NCBI GenBank assembly: GCA_035356615.1
Contig: DAOQSN010000047.1
Coordinates: 1-31,865 of the forward strand
DNA length: 31,865 bases
Source: JAKQDH01 sp029558835
GTDB taxonomy: Bacteria > Planctomycetota > Phycisphaerae > UBA1845
Direction of reading: 5' to 3'
Shown here: one piece after another, positions 16,503-24,553 of the stretch
Position numbering within the stretch: the stretch's first letter is position 1
Layout: every line of letters begins with the position of its first letter
Notes under the pieces: generated by a model
Database searches by the model: none
What the model saw: the letters and a program-made list of their open reading frames with translations, nothing else
Told to the model about the DNA's origin: nothing
Program-made: the position numbers and the translations under genes

Positions 16503-17651
16503 TTACCGCCTCCCCACCCGGCCGCCGCGCCGGACGAAGTGCTCACTGACGAGGTTGAGCGTGTACGAGATCACGACCAGGCACAGGGCCATGGCGAACA
16601 GCACGTGATAGCGGGCGGAGCCGGTGACGTGGTCGGCCTCGCCCATGTCGCCCGCGATGGTGGCCGTCAGGGTGCGCACCGGCTGGAGCAGGTTGTACCA
16701 GGGCGTGGGTATCTGGGCGGCGTTGCCGGAGGCCATCCAGACGACCATGGTTTCACCGATGGCGCGCATGATGCCCAGGATGATGGCGGCCGCGATGCCG
16801 GAGCGGGCGGCGGGGATCACGACGAACAGCATGGTTTCGGCGCGGGTGGCGCCCAGGGCGTAGGCTCCTTCGCGCAATTCGCGGCCGACGGCCTGGAGGG
16901 CATCTTCCGAGACGCTGACGATGGTGGGCAGGGCCATGATGCCCAGCACCAGCGCGACGTTCAGGGCGTTGGTCCCGCTGGCGATCTGGAGTGCCTTCAG
17001 GAAGGACACCCCGTGATACAGCGCCAGCAGCGCGATCGCGCCGAGGACCAGGACGGCGACGCCGCGGAGCACCTGCCGGGTGCGCCCGGTCCAGCGCGTC
17101 GTGCACAGGTCGCTGGCCACCCAGGTGCCCAGCGCCGCCACCGGCAGCCCCAGAACCCCGGCGACCACCGCCAGCATCGTTCCGCCGTGCTGCTGTAAGT
17201 GTGGCGCCAGCACGACCAGGGCAAGGAAGCCGAACGCCACGGAAGGGATCGCGGCCAGGATTTCGATGACCGGCTTGACCATCTGCCGCGCGCGAAACGG
17301 GAGCGTGTCGCTGAGGCAGATGGCGGCCGAGACGCCCAGGGGTACCGCGAACAGCACCGCCCCGGCAGTCACCAACCCGCTGCCGTAGAAGATGGCCAAG
17401 GCACCGAAAGCCGGCTCCGGGGAGGACGGGTACCAGGCGGTACTGAAAAGGAACTCCCGCAGCCCGCGCTGGCGGAAGAACGGCAGCGCGTCGCGGAAGA
17501 TGTAGTAGAAGATGAAGAGGATGGCGAGGGCGGAGCTGGAGGCGGTAAGGAACAGGGCAGCGTGCCCCAGGAGCCCTGCCAGGCGCTTGCGCCGGCCCGC
17601 GCTTCGGCTGATCAGAAATGAGGCGGCCAACCCAGACGACACAGGCGGCAC
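16503..17651 (-). CDS. pstC: Phosphate ABC transporter permease PstC
   Basis: 382 residues with six or more TM helices. The core shows EILAAIPSVAFGFLAL, the MetI-like fold and the EAA loop GAYALGATRAETMLFVVIPAA. GTG 17651 has GAGGGAG upstream; a second GTG three codons in is also possible. It lies 244 bp downstream of pstS, a gap that holds an inverted repeat, and directly abuts pstA. It pairs with PstA to form the membrane channel of the high-affinity phosphate importer. High certainty. Confidence 0.95.
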   Translation of the reverse strand: MPPVSSGLAASFLISRSAGRRKRLAGLLGHAALFLTASSSALAILFIFYYIFRDALPFFRQRGLREFLFSTAWYPSSPEPAFGALAIFYGSGLVTAGAVLFAVPLGVSAAICLSDTLPFRARQMVKPVIEILAAIPSVAFGFLALVVLAPHLQQHGGTMLAVVAGVLGLPVAALGTWVASDLCTTRWTGRTRQVLRGVAVLVLGAIALLALYHGVSFLKALQIASGTNALNVALVLGIMALPTIVSVSEDALQAVGRELREGAYALGATRAETMLFVVIPAARSGIAAAIILGIMRAIGETMVVWMASGNAAQIPTPWYNLLQPVRTLTATIAGDMGEADHVTGSARYHVLFAMALCLVVISYTLNLVSEHFVRRGGRVGRR

Positions 17652-17738
17652 TCCCGCAGGACTCCCTCAGACGCAAAGCAACTTACATGCACCTTCCGGT
17701 CGGCTGCCACGCAGGACCACGCCGAAGGGAAATCAGCA

Positions 17739-17860
17739 GGGTGGCACGCCCAAGCTCACGGGTGGCATGCCCAAGCCGAAGGCGCCGGCACGCTGTGGTG
17801 GAAGGAGGCCCGGCGTTCGCGGGAAGGCATGGCGGGGCTGGGCTTGGCCATGCCACCCCC
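17739..17860. repeat. Intercistronic inverted and direct repeat between pstS and pstC
   Basis: GGGTGGCACGCCCAAGC (17739-17755) recurs as GGGTGGCATGCCCAAGCC (17760-17777). An inverted partner, GGCTTGGCCATGCCACCCC, lies at 17841-17859. The RNA could form a long stem, with arms of about 18 bases and one bulge, just after the pstS stop. Such hairpins may stabilise or end most pstS transcripts and lower pstC expression. That effect is inferred; the repeats are directly visible. Confidence 0.7.
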
Positions 17861-17895
17861 TTCCGCCCTTTGGTTTCCCTATTGGGTAGAGCCAT

Positions 17896-18768
17896 TCAGT
17901 ACTTTGTCAACGGGACGAACCCGATGGACTCGACAATCTCCTGCCCCTTGGGGCTCAGGTACAGCGTGACGAACTGCTGCACGTGGCTGCCCAGGGCCGG
18001 GTAGCCGTTGGTGAACATGAACAACGGCCGGGCGATCGGGTAGCGCCCCGACAGCACGCTCTGCTGGTCGGGGTGGACGTCGTTGACCGGAAGTGCTTTC
18101 ACGGTCCGGTCGAGGAACCCGAAACCGACATAGCCGATGGCGGCTGGGGTGGACTGGACGCGCTGACGGATGGCGCCGTTGCTGCCGACGTACTCAATGC
18201 GTGGCGCGATCTTCTGCTTGTCCATGACCATCTGTTCGAAGGTCTCGTAGGTGCCGCTGTTGCTGTCGCGGCTGATGGCGATGATGTCCTGATCGGGGCC
18301 GCCCAGTTGCTTCCAGTTGGTGATCTTGCCCAGGTAGATGTCGCGCACCTGCTCGAGCGTCAGGCCGCTGAGGGGGTTGGCCGGATGCACGACGATGGCG
18401 ATGCCGTCGAAGGCGATGACGTGGGCCACGGGCAGCAGCCCCTTGTCGGCGGCGGCCTTGAATTCCTCCGGCTTCATGAAACGCGACAGCGTCGCGACGT
18501 CGCAGACGCCGTTGACCAGGCTTTTGGCGCCGTTGCCGCTGCCCGATTCACTCACCGTGATGTTCACGCCGGGGTTATTGCTCATGTAGTACTCGGCGAA
18601 GGCCTTGGCCAGCGGTCCGACGGTGGTGGAGCCGTCAATGACGATCTTGGCCTTGGTTTCCGCCGAGGTGCCCGCGGCGGGCGACTGGGCACCGGCACGC
18701 GGCGACGCCGACACCGACGCAACCATCATTGCCGCCCCGACCACTGCAATCATCCATCTGCTCTTCAT
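17896..18768 (-). CDS. pstS: Periplasmic phosphate-binding protein PstS
   Basis: 290 residues. A signal peptide (about 1-28, MKSRW then a hydrophobic core ending near AGAQ) directs export. The mature protein shows the phosphate-binding fold: IDGSTTVGPLAKAF (N-terminal binding loop), SGSGNGAKSL, RDSNSGTYETFE and a C-terminal domain ending IGFVPL. ATG 18768 has GAGG 8 bases upstream. It is the first gene of pstSCAB-phoU, reading away from phoB across a shared 739-bp region. It captures phosphate and hands it to PstCA. High certainty. Confidence 0.95.
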   Translation of the reverse strand: MKSRWMIAVVGAAMMVASVSASPRAGAQSPAAGTSAETKAKIVIDGSTTVGPLAKAFAEYYMSNNPGVNITVSESGSGNGAKSLVNGVCDVATLSRFMKPEEFKAAADKGLLPVAHVIAFDGIAIVVHPANPLSGLTLEQVRDIYLGKITNWKQLGGPDQDIIAISRDSNSGTYETFEQMVMDKQKIAPRIEYVGSNGAIRQRVQSTPAAIGYVGFGFLDRTVKALPVNDVHPDQQSVLSGRYPIARPLFMFTNGYPALGSHVQQFVTLYLSPKGQEIVESIGFVPLTKY

Positions 18769-18810
18769 GTGGGAATCCTCACTGGAGAAGACTTACGGCT
18801 TGTCACTTGG

Positions 18811-18894
18811 GCACCACGGAGGCACGGAGACCAGGGGAGAAGATGCACGTGCCCGGACCTTGCTCTTCTCTGTGTCCTCATGCCTCCGTGGTGC
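18811..18894. repeat. 84-bp inverted repeat with CACCACGGAGGCA arms
   Basis: Perfect 14-bp arms GCACCACGGAGGCA (18811-18824) and TGCCTCCGTGGTGC (18881-18894), extended imperfectly by GGAGAC...AGAAG against CTTCTC...GTCC. It lies 43 bp upstream of the pstS start. CACCACGGAGGCACGGAG-type sequences are a widespread intergenic repeat in several environmental phyla. The element could affect pstS expression, but that is inference. Confidence 0.8.
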
Positions 18895-18934
18895 ATTGCT
18901 CTCTGCCAGCCGGCCACTCCGTCGGCACACCACA

Positions 18935-18952
18935 TCGGCCGCGGGAGGCCGA
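18935..18952. repeat. Dispersed GTCGGCC palindrome, copy in the pstS-phoB gap
   Basis: TCGGCC (18935-18940) and GGCCGA (18947-18952) around GCGGGA, followed by CGCTACCGCAT. It is the same core as copies at 2369, 12245 and 19304, with shorter perfect arms. Confidence 0.6.
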
Positions 18953-19236
18953 CGCTACCGCATCTTGCGTTCCGCCCTCGCCATGGCGCGGCGGGCAGAG
19001 CCTGCCCTCCGCCTCCCTCTTGCCTTCCTTGTTCGCTACGGCGGCAACTGCTCCTACGGCAGCGACGTCGCCTCGCTGGGCTCACGGGCGCGACGCCGGT
19101 GCCGCCGTTGGGCCCGCGGGCCAAGCCGGTGAGCCGTGGCATTGTCGTACCTCAGGATTGGCTTCGTATTCAGTAATCGCTAAGACGGTGTTAAGGAGGG
19201 CGCGGGCGGGCGCGGGACCGCCAACGGGCGCCGCGC

Positions 19237-19347
19237 CAGCAGGTTGCTGAAAGACGGTTGGACCGCAATTGATGCTTTGAGGGCCGGTGCCCGGAGACCC
19301 TCTACGTCGGCTGCGGGGGGCCGACGTTACTTCCTCAACAGGCTGCG
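19237..19347. repeat. MITE-like palindromic element of about 111 bp upstream of phoB
   Basis: It has imperfect inverted ends: CAGCAGGTTGCTGAAAGAC (19237-19255) and ACTTCCTCAACAGGCTGCG (19329-19347), with 11 of 15 core positions pairing. Inside is a perfect stem ACGTCGGC (19304-19311)/GCCGACGT (19320-19327). Partial relatives lie near 12230-12290 and 13506-13585. It has no coding capacity. Ends of the type CAACAGGCTGCT are common in non-autonomous repeats; no matching transposase is in this window. Confidence 0.65.
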
Positions 19348-19507
19348 AGGGGTTGGCGCGCGGCGTGCTAGGTTGGACAATGCGCAGGAAAGCGGCTGGA
19401 TGGAGCACGGCCGGCGGACGCTGGGCGGGGCAGGCGCCGGTCGGGTCGGGTGCCGTCGTCCGCCGGATCCCAGCGGCGGGAACGACCGTGGGCCTTGCAC
19501 AACATCC

Positions 19508-20239
19508 ATGACGGGGGCATCTCCCAAGCAGCGTCGTAAGCAGGTCCTGGTCGTCGAGGATGAAGTCGACCTGGCCGAGATGATCTGCTTCAATCTGCAG
19601 AAGGAAGGGTACGATTGCAGCGGCGTGCCCAGCGGCGACCTCGCGCTGCACGTGGTGCGGCGCACGCCGCCGAACCTCATCATTCTGGACCGGATGCTGC
19701 CGGGCAAGTCGGGTGACGAGGTGGTGGCACAGCTCAAGCGTGACCCGGCGACGGCCTCCATTCCGGTGATGATGCTCACCGCGAAGGTGGAGGAGGTCGA
19801 TCAGTTGGTCGGCTTCGCCCTGGGTGCCGACGACTACGTCACCAAGCCGTTCTCGATGAAGGTCCTCGTGGCGCGCGTGGGGGCGTTGTTGCGTCGCCTG
19901 GAGATGCGCGCGGACGAGCCGGACGCGCTGAGCGCGGGTCCCATCCGGCTGGTGGCCAGCCGCCACGAGGTCGCCGTCGAGGACCAAGCCGTTATACTCA
20001 CGGCGACCGAGTTCAAGCTGTTGCGGGCCCTCCTGGTGCGCCCCGGGCGCGTGCTCGAGCGCAACACCCTGCTTGACTTGATGTGCGGGACGGGGGCGGC
20101 CGTGGCGGACCGCACCATTGACGTGCACATCACCGCTCTGCGCAAGAAGCTGGGTCCCGCCGCGGGTTGGATTCAAACCGTGCGCGGGGTCGGTTACACC
20201 GTGCGTGCTCCCCGCGCCGAGCAAGACGGCGCCGAATGA
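19508..20239 (+). CDS. phoB: PhoB-type response regulator (OmpR family)
   Basis: 243 residues from ATG 19508; the frame upstream is open but reads as repeat sequence. Receiver domain (about 9-130): acidic pair E17/D18, phosphoacceptor D61 (IILDRMLPGKSG), switch Thr in MMLTAKVEE, and the conserved Lys in DDYVTKPFS. Winged-helix DNA-binding domain (about 145-238): LTATEFKLLRALLVRPGRVLERNTLLD, then the recognition helix RTIDVHITALRKKLG and wing VRGVGYTVR. Its place beside pstS and PhoR supports the PhoB call. It would activate phosphate-starvation genes when phosphorylated by PhoR. A ribosome site is not obvious. Confidence 0.92.
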   Translation: MTGASPKQRRKQVLVVEDEVDLAEMICFNLQKEGYDCSGVPSGDLALHVVRRTPPNLIILDRMLPGKSGDEVVAQLKRDPATASIPVMMLTAKVEEVDQLVGFALGADDYVTKPFSMKVLVARVGALLRRLEMRADEPDALSAGPIRLVASRHEVAVEDQAVILTATEFKLLRALLVRPGRVLERNTLLDLMCGTGAAVADRTIDVHITALRKKLGPAAGWIQTVRGVGYTVRAPRAEQDGAE

Positions 20240-20515
20240 GAACGCCGCCTGGCGCGGCCTTCGGGGCGCCGGGCCCGGGGCGAAGCATGGCCGCGGGAAC
20301 CGGGCATCGGCGCGTCGAGCACGGCGTAGCGGGTCGGCACGGGGTCACGTCGTCGGCACCCCCTTCAGGATGAACCGGTTTTCACAATTCCCGCTTGCCG
20401 CCGGTGGCCCGGCGGTGTATGTAGGGTGCTGCTGAATCGTGGACGCCCGCCGGCCCCAGGCGGGAGTGAAGATAGGGAGGCTGCCCCTGCGCGCGGCGGC
20501 GACGGGAGCGACGCG

Positions 20516-21139
20516 TTGTTCAGCATCATTCCGCGGGATATGCGGTTTTTCGACCTTTTTGACGAGGCGGCCGACCTGCTGATCCGGGCCGGTGACGCCT
20601 TTGTCGGGCTGCTGGCGGACTACACGGCCCGCGACAGGCACGTGGCGGAAATCCGCCAGCTCGAGCACGCCGGGGACGACGTGACCCGGCGGACGCTGCA
20701 CAAGCTCGACACTACGTTCATCACGCCGTTCGACCGCGAGGACATCTACACGCTGATGAAGCGGATCGACGACGTGATCGACGAGATGGACGCGGCCACC
20801 AAGCGGCTGACCATGTACCAGATTCCGCAGCCGACCCCGTGGCTGGTGCGGATGAGCGAGGTGCTGGGGCGGGCGTGTCATGAGGCGGCCGCCGCCATCC
20901 GCGAGCTGCGGAACCTCAAGAAGCCCGACGGTCTCCACGCCCACCTGATCGAGATTCACCAACTGGAGAACGCCGGCGACGAGATCAACCACGCGGCGGC
21001 CGTGGATCTGTACGAGACCGCCGCCAGTTTCTCCGAAGCCATGAAGTGGAAGGAGATCTACGACCTGACCGAGCGTTCGATCGACAAGTGCGAGGACGTC
21101 GCCAACATCATTGAGGCGATCAAACTCAAGAACGCCTGA
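20516..21139 (+). CDS. DUF47 PhoU-like protein, partner of the PiT permease
   Basis: 207 residues from TTG 20516, supported by a GGGAG ribosome site 7 bases upstream and by the family's usual start (FSIIPRDxxFFDLF) and length. The frame continues upstream to 20426 but that part is low-complexity. The protein is all-helical. Conserved metal-site phrases are IRQLEHAGDDVTR and IHQLENAGDEINHAA, plus TPFDREDIYTLMKRIDDVIDEMD. DUF47 proteins regulate or assist Pit-type phosphate transporters and are usually encoded next to them, as here (11 bp gap). The 276 bp between phoB and this gene holds nothing I can identify. Confidence 0.92.
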   Translation: MFSIIPRDMRFFDLFDEAADLLIRAGDAFVGLLADYTARDRHVAEIRQLEHAGDDVTRRTLHKLDTTFITPFDREDIYTLMKRIDDVIDEMDAATKRLTMYQIPQPTPWLVRMSEVLGRACHEAAAAIRELRNLKKPDGLHAHLIEIHQLENAGDEINHAAAVDLYETAASFSEAMKWKEIYDLTERSIDKCEDVANIIEAIKLKNA

Positions 21140-21150
21140 GCCCCCCGAGC

Positions 21151-22191
21151 ATGAGCCTGGTTGTCTACGTCATTCTCATCGTCTTGGTGGCGCTGGTTTT
21201 CGATTTCTACAACGGCATGAACGACGCGGCGAACTCGATCGCCACGGTGGTGGCGACCCGCGTGCTGCCGCCGCGGCTGGCGGTGCTGTGGGCGGCGTTC
21301 TTCAACTTCATCGCCGCCTTCTTCTTTGAGACCCAGGTGGCCTCCACCATCGGCAAGGGGCTCATCGATCCCGTGGTGGTGGACCCGCACTTGGTGCTGG
21401 CGACGCTGCTGGCGGGGATCGTCTGGACGGCCATCTGCACGCACTTCGGTCTGCCCATCAGCGTCTCGCACGCCTTGATCGGCGGTCTGGCGGGGGCTGC
21501 TTTGGTCAAAGCCGGCTTGGGCGCCCTCATCTGGAGCAAGCTCGGCGCGGTGGCCTTCTTCATCGTCTTCTCACCGCTGCTCGGCCTAGCCATCGCCGCG
21601 CTGATCATGATCGTCACCATGTGGATCGTGCGCCACAAGCGTCCGCGGCGGGTGGACGCGACGTTCCGGTGGTTGCAGTTGCTCTCGGCCGCCGGCTACA
21701 GCCTCAGCCACGGCCTCAACGACGCACAGAAGACGATGGGGATCATCCTGGCCCTGCTGCTCAGTGTGCCGGTGTTGCGGGCCTACGCCACGCTGGATGG
21801 CACCTCCGAGGGGCATCTGCGTTGGTGGATCATCTTAAGCTGCCACGGGGCGATCGCCATGGGCACCTACATGGGCGGCTCGAAGGTCATCCACACGCTG
21901 GGGCACAAGGTGACGAAGTTGCAGCCGTTCGACGGCTTCGCGGCCGAGACCGGCGGCGGCGTGACCATTATCGGGCTGTCCCTGCTGGGCATCCCGGTGA
22001 GCACGACGCACACCATCACCGGCGGCATCTTCGGCGTCGGCATCGTCCGGCGGATGCGGGCGGTGCGGTGGGGCGTGGGCGGGCACATCATCACCGCCTG
22101 GGTGCTGACGCTGCCGGCGGCGGCCGCCCTGGCGGCGCTGTTCTACGTCGTCATCACCCGGACGGTCGCCCACGTCATCGTCGCCCCGTGA
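21151..22191 (+). CDS. PiT-family inorganic phosphate permease
   Basis: 346 residues with about ten TM helices in two inverted halves. The PHO4-family signatures are both present: FYNGMNDAANSIATVV (19-34) and SHGLNDAQKTMGIIL (about 186-200). The paired motifs GLPISVSHALIGG and GIPVSTTHTITGG are also seen. It carries low-affinity phosphate (or metal-phosphate) import driven by the ion gradient. It lies 11 bp after the DUF47 gene and 98 bp before phoR, so the three probably share a transcript with phoB or with each other. High certainty for family. Confidence 0.94.
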   Translation: MSLVVYVILIVLVALVFDFYNGMNDAANSIATVVATRVLPPRLAVLWAAFFNFIAAFFFETQVASTIGKGLIDPVVVDPHLVLATLLAGIVWTAICTHFGLPISVSHALIGGLAGAALVKAGLGALIWSKLGAVAFFIVFSPLLGLAIAALIMIVTMWIVRHKRPRRVDATFRWLQLLSAAGYSLSHGLNDAQKTMGIILALLLSVPVLRAYATLDGTSEGHLRWWIILSCHGAIAMGTYMGGSKVIHTLGHKVTKLQPFDGFAAETGGGVTIIGLSLLGIPVSTTHTITGGIFGVGIVRRMRAVRWGVGGHIITAWVLTLPAAAALAALFYVVITRTVAHVIVAP

Positions 22192-22289
22192 GCAAGGGGG
22201 GCGACGCCGACGGGGACCGGCTGGATTCGCGGGTTCCGCCGAGTAGGATACGGCGTCCGCACGCCACGTGCCGACCATGACACTGATGT

Positions 22290-24233
22290 ATGAGACGCGG
22301 GCTGGGCAAGTTCTTCTGGAAGCTGTTCCTGGGCAATGCGCTGCTGCTGGTGGCGGTGGTGGGCCTGTGCGTCTACCTGGTCCTGAGGTCCTTCGACCGC
22401 TTTCACGCGGAAGACTCGCTGCAGTACCTGCGCACGCACGCCGACCTGGTGCGCAACGAGTGGGAAATCCACGCTCTGCGCGGCGAGCCGCTCGCCCTGG
22501 AGGAGTGGGCGAGGACGCTCGGGGGCGAGGAACGCCACGGCATCGAGGTGACCCTCACGGACGCGACCGGGCGCGTGCTCGTGGACACCACCGGGGATGC
22601 CGCCGGCGGAGAGCCGCTGACCGGGTTGCCCGAAATCCGCGAGGCCCTGCAAACCGGGTGGGGGAACGCGACCCGGTGGTCGGTGGCAAGCGGCCGCGAC
22701 CTCACGTACGTCGCCCGGCGGGTTGGTCCCGGCGACCCGACTTTGGGCACGGTGCGGGTCGCCGCCTGCCTGCGCACAGTCCTGGGCGGAGGCGCGGAGG
22801 CCCGGCAGCTTGCCTGGCGCATCGTGCTGATCGTAGTGGCCGCGGCGGTTCTGCTCGCCCTGGGGTTGGCGCGCTTGTGGAGCCGACCGATCGCGCGCAT
22901 CACCGCGACGGCGCGGAGCCTGTCCGAGGGGAACCTTGCCTCGCGGGCACCCATTTCCGGCGCGGATGAACTGGCGGAACTGGGACGGGCGCTGAACGCC
23001 ATGCGCGATCATCTGGCCGGTCAGTTGGAGACCAACTACCGCCAGCGGCGCACGCTCGAGTCGCTGCAAGCCCAGCTTCACGAAGGTGTCATCGTGGCGG
23101 CAGAGGAGGGGCGGATCGTGCTCATCAACCCGGCGGCTACCCGGCTGCTGGGGCTGTCGGTGTCCTCCACGGGCAACCTGGAGCGTCTGCCGGAGTTGAC
23201 CGTGGAGCGCGTGGTTCCCCAGCACGAGTTGCAGGAGATGCTGCAAGTGCAGCGCGCCCCTGCGGAGCTCGCCGGGCCCGGTGGGGGGCAGACCGGCGCG
23301 ACGGGGAGCGGGGCCGTGGACGAACGGCGGGTGACCATTCAGCGCGGCGGGGGCGAGGTCACGCTGCTCGCCCGCGCCACGGACATCGTCCTGCCGGGCT
23401 TCGCTCGTCGCGAGGGTCGACTCGATGTTGCCGCACGGGGAGGCTTGCTGGGAGAGGACAGCATCGGGCGTCTGCTCGTGTTGACCGACATCACCGACCT
23501 CGCCCGCACGCTCCAGGTCAAGAGTGACTTCGTGGTGAATGCCTCGCACGAGCTGCGGACGCCGCTGGCGGCCATCCGAGCGGCCGTGGATACGCTGCTG
23601 AGCCTGGGTGCCGACAGCGAACGCGAGGGTGCCCGGCGGTGGCTGGAAGTCATCGCGCGGCATTGCCGCCGCCTCGAGGACCTGGTGCGGGACCTGCTGG
23701 ACCTGTCCCGGCTGGAGTCGGGCGCGACCCGGTTGGAGCCCGCGCCGTTTCCGGTCGAGGCGGTCCTGGCGGAAATGGGCGAACGGCTGCATGAGCAGTT
23801 GGCAGGCAGGAAGCTGCACTGGCACGCCGAAGTGGCGCCGGAGTGTCAGGCGGTGATGGCGAACGAACGCCTGCTGCGCCTCATCCTCGATAATCTCGTG
23901 GACAACGCCGTCAAGTTCACGCCCGACGGCGGGCGCATCGCCGTGAGCTGCCGCCCCGAACCCGGCGGCTTTGTGCTCTGCGTCGAGGACACCGGTTGCG
24001 GAATCCCGCCGGAGGAGCAGAGCCGGGTGTTCGAGCGGTTCTACCAGGTCGCCCGCTCACGATCCGGCGCGCAGCGCGGGACCGGTCTGGGCCTGTCCAT
24101 CGTGCGGCACGCGGTGGCGGCCCTGGGCGGCACCGTCACCTTAGAGTCTGTGGTAGGACAAGGTACCCGCATCACGGTGCGCGTCCCGCAGCCGCCCGCG
24201 GCGAACCACCGCGGAATAGCGAAGATCGAATAG
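22290..24233 (+). CDS. phoR: PhoR-type sensor histidine kinase
   Basis: 647 residues. TM1 (about 8-32), an extracytoplasmic domain (33-172), TM2 (about 175-196), HAMP (about 197-250), a PAS-like domain (about 258-380), the dimerisation helix with phosphorylated H420 (ASHELRTPLAAIR), and the ATPase domain: N-box N535 (NLVDNAVKFT), D567 (DTGCGIP), F-box FERFYQ and G-box from G597 (GTGLGLSIV). It phosphorylates PhoB in low phosphate. It is longer than E. coli PhoR (about 430) because of the large extracytoplasmic domain. The last residues (NHRGIAKIE) and the stop come from a repeat that starts near 24206. Confidence 0.9.
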   Translation: MRRGLGKFFWKLFLGNALLLVAVVGLCVYLVLRSFDRFHAEDSLQYLRTHADLVRNEWEIHALRGEPLALEEWARTLGGEERHGIEVTLTDATGRVLVDTTGDAAGGEPLTGLPEIREALQTGWGNATRWSVASGRDLTYVARRVGPGDPTLGTVRVAACLRTVLGGGAEARQLAWRIVLIVVAAAVLLALGLARLWSRPIARITATARSLSEGNLASRAPISGADELAELGRALNAMRDHLAGQLETNYRQRRTLESLQAQLHEGVIVAAEEGRIVLINPAATRLLGLSVSSTGNLERLPELTVERVVPQHELQEMLQVQRAPAELAGPGGGQTGATGSGAVDERRVTIQRGGGEVTLLARATDIVLPGFARREGRLDVAARGGLLGEDSIGRLLVLTDITDLARTLQVKSDFVVNASHELRTPLAAIRAAVDTLLSLGADSEREGARRWLEVIARHCRRLEDLVRDLLDLSRLESGATRLEPAPFPVEAVLAEMGERLHEQLAGRKLHWHAEVAPECQAVMANERLLRLILDNLVDNAVKFTPDGGRIAVSCRPEPGGFVLCVEDTGCGIPPEEQSRVFERFYQVARSRSGAQRGTGLGLSIVRHAVAALGGTVTLESVVGQGTRITVRVPQPPAANHRGIAKIE

Positions 24234-24535
24234 CGAATGAAGGGGAAGGCAAGAGGCAAGAGGAGGGGACTGGGCGTTCCACTGACGACTGAGAACTGAA
24301 AACTGATAGCTGAGAACTCGTCGCACGGGCACCGCCCACCGCGGAATGGCGAATGTCGAATGGCGAAGAGCGAATGAAGGACGCAACAGGAACCCGACGC
24401 GTGCCGGCGCGGAATGACAACTGATAGGTGATGGCTGAAAGCTGACAGCTTATAGCTTATGGCCGACAGCTTTCGGTTACCGGCTGACGATCGAGGACCG
24501 ACAATTGAGAACCGACTACTTACGCACGAGGCCTG
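24206..24535. repeat. Degenerate intergenic repeat tract, copy A
   Basis: A patchwork of short motifs in a fixed order: CCACCGCGGAATAGCG and GAATAGCGAATGAAG (24206-24241), GCAAGAGGCAAGAGG (about 24248-24263), runs of ACTGAGAACTGAAAACTG (about 24280-24320), a second GCGGAATGGCGAATGTCG (24341), and GCTGACAGCTTATAGCTTA (about 24440-24460). It is AT-richer than the genes. It covers the phoR 3' end and the whole gap before the LipM-like gene. No gene is seen in it. It parallels copy B at 26567-26735. Confidence 0.8.
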
Positions 24536-24553
24536 AGGGGGTACGCGTCGCCC

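Larger units (their letters stand above)
18769..19507. other. 739-bp divergent region between pstS and phoB, rich in repeats
   Basis: No gene. It must hold both promoters. I looked for paired CTGTCAT-type Pho boxes and saw only weak matches, for example near 18791-18808, so none is called. It contains three repeat elements listed separately (18811-18894, 18935-18952, 19237-19347). The segment 19140-19200 is AT-richer than its surroundings and is the most promoter-like part on the phoB side. Confidence 0.6.

Noticed and set aside
18781..18811. Possible Pho box near CTTACGGCTTGTCACTTG
   Set aside because: Matches the CTGTCAT direct-repeat consensus too poorly to call by eye, and the consensus in this phylum is unknown to me.
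19142..19172. Sigma-70-like promoter (TTGTCG ... TATTCA) upstream of phoB
   Set aside because: The spacing is 19 bases and both boxes are weak.
19082..23825. Long - strand frames opposite phoB and phoR (19082-20224, 22143-23825)
   Set aside because: Antisense shadows of clearly recognised genes, with no family features.
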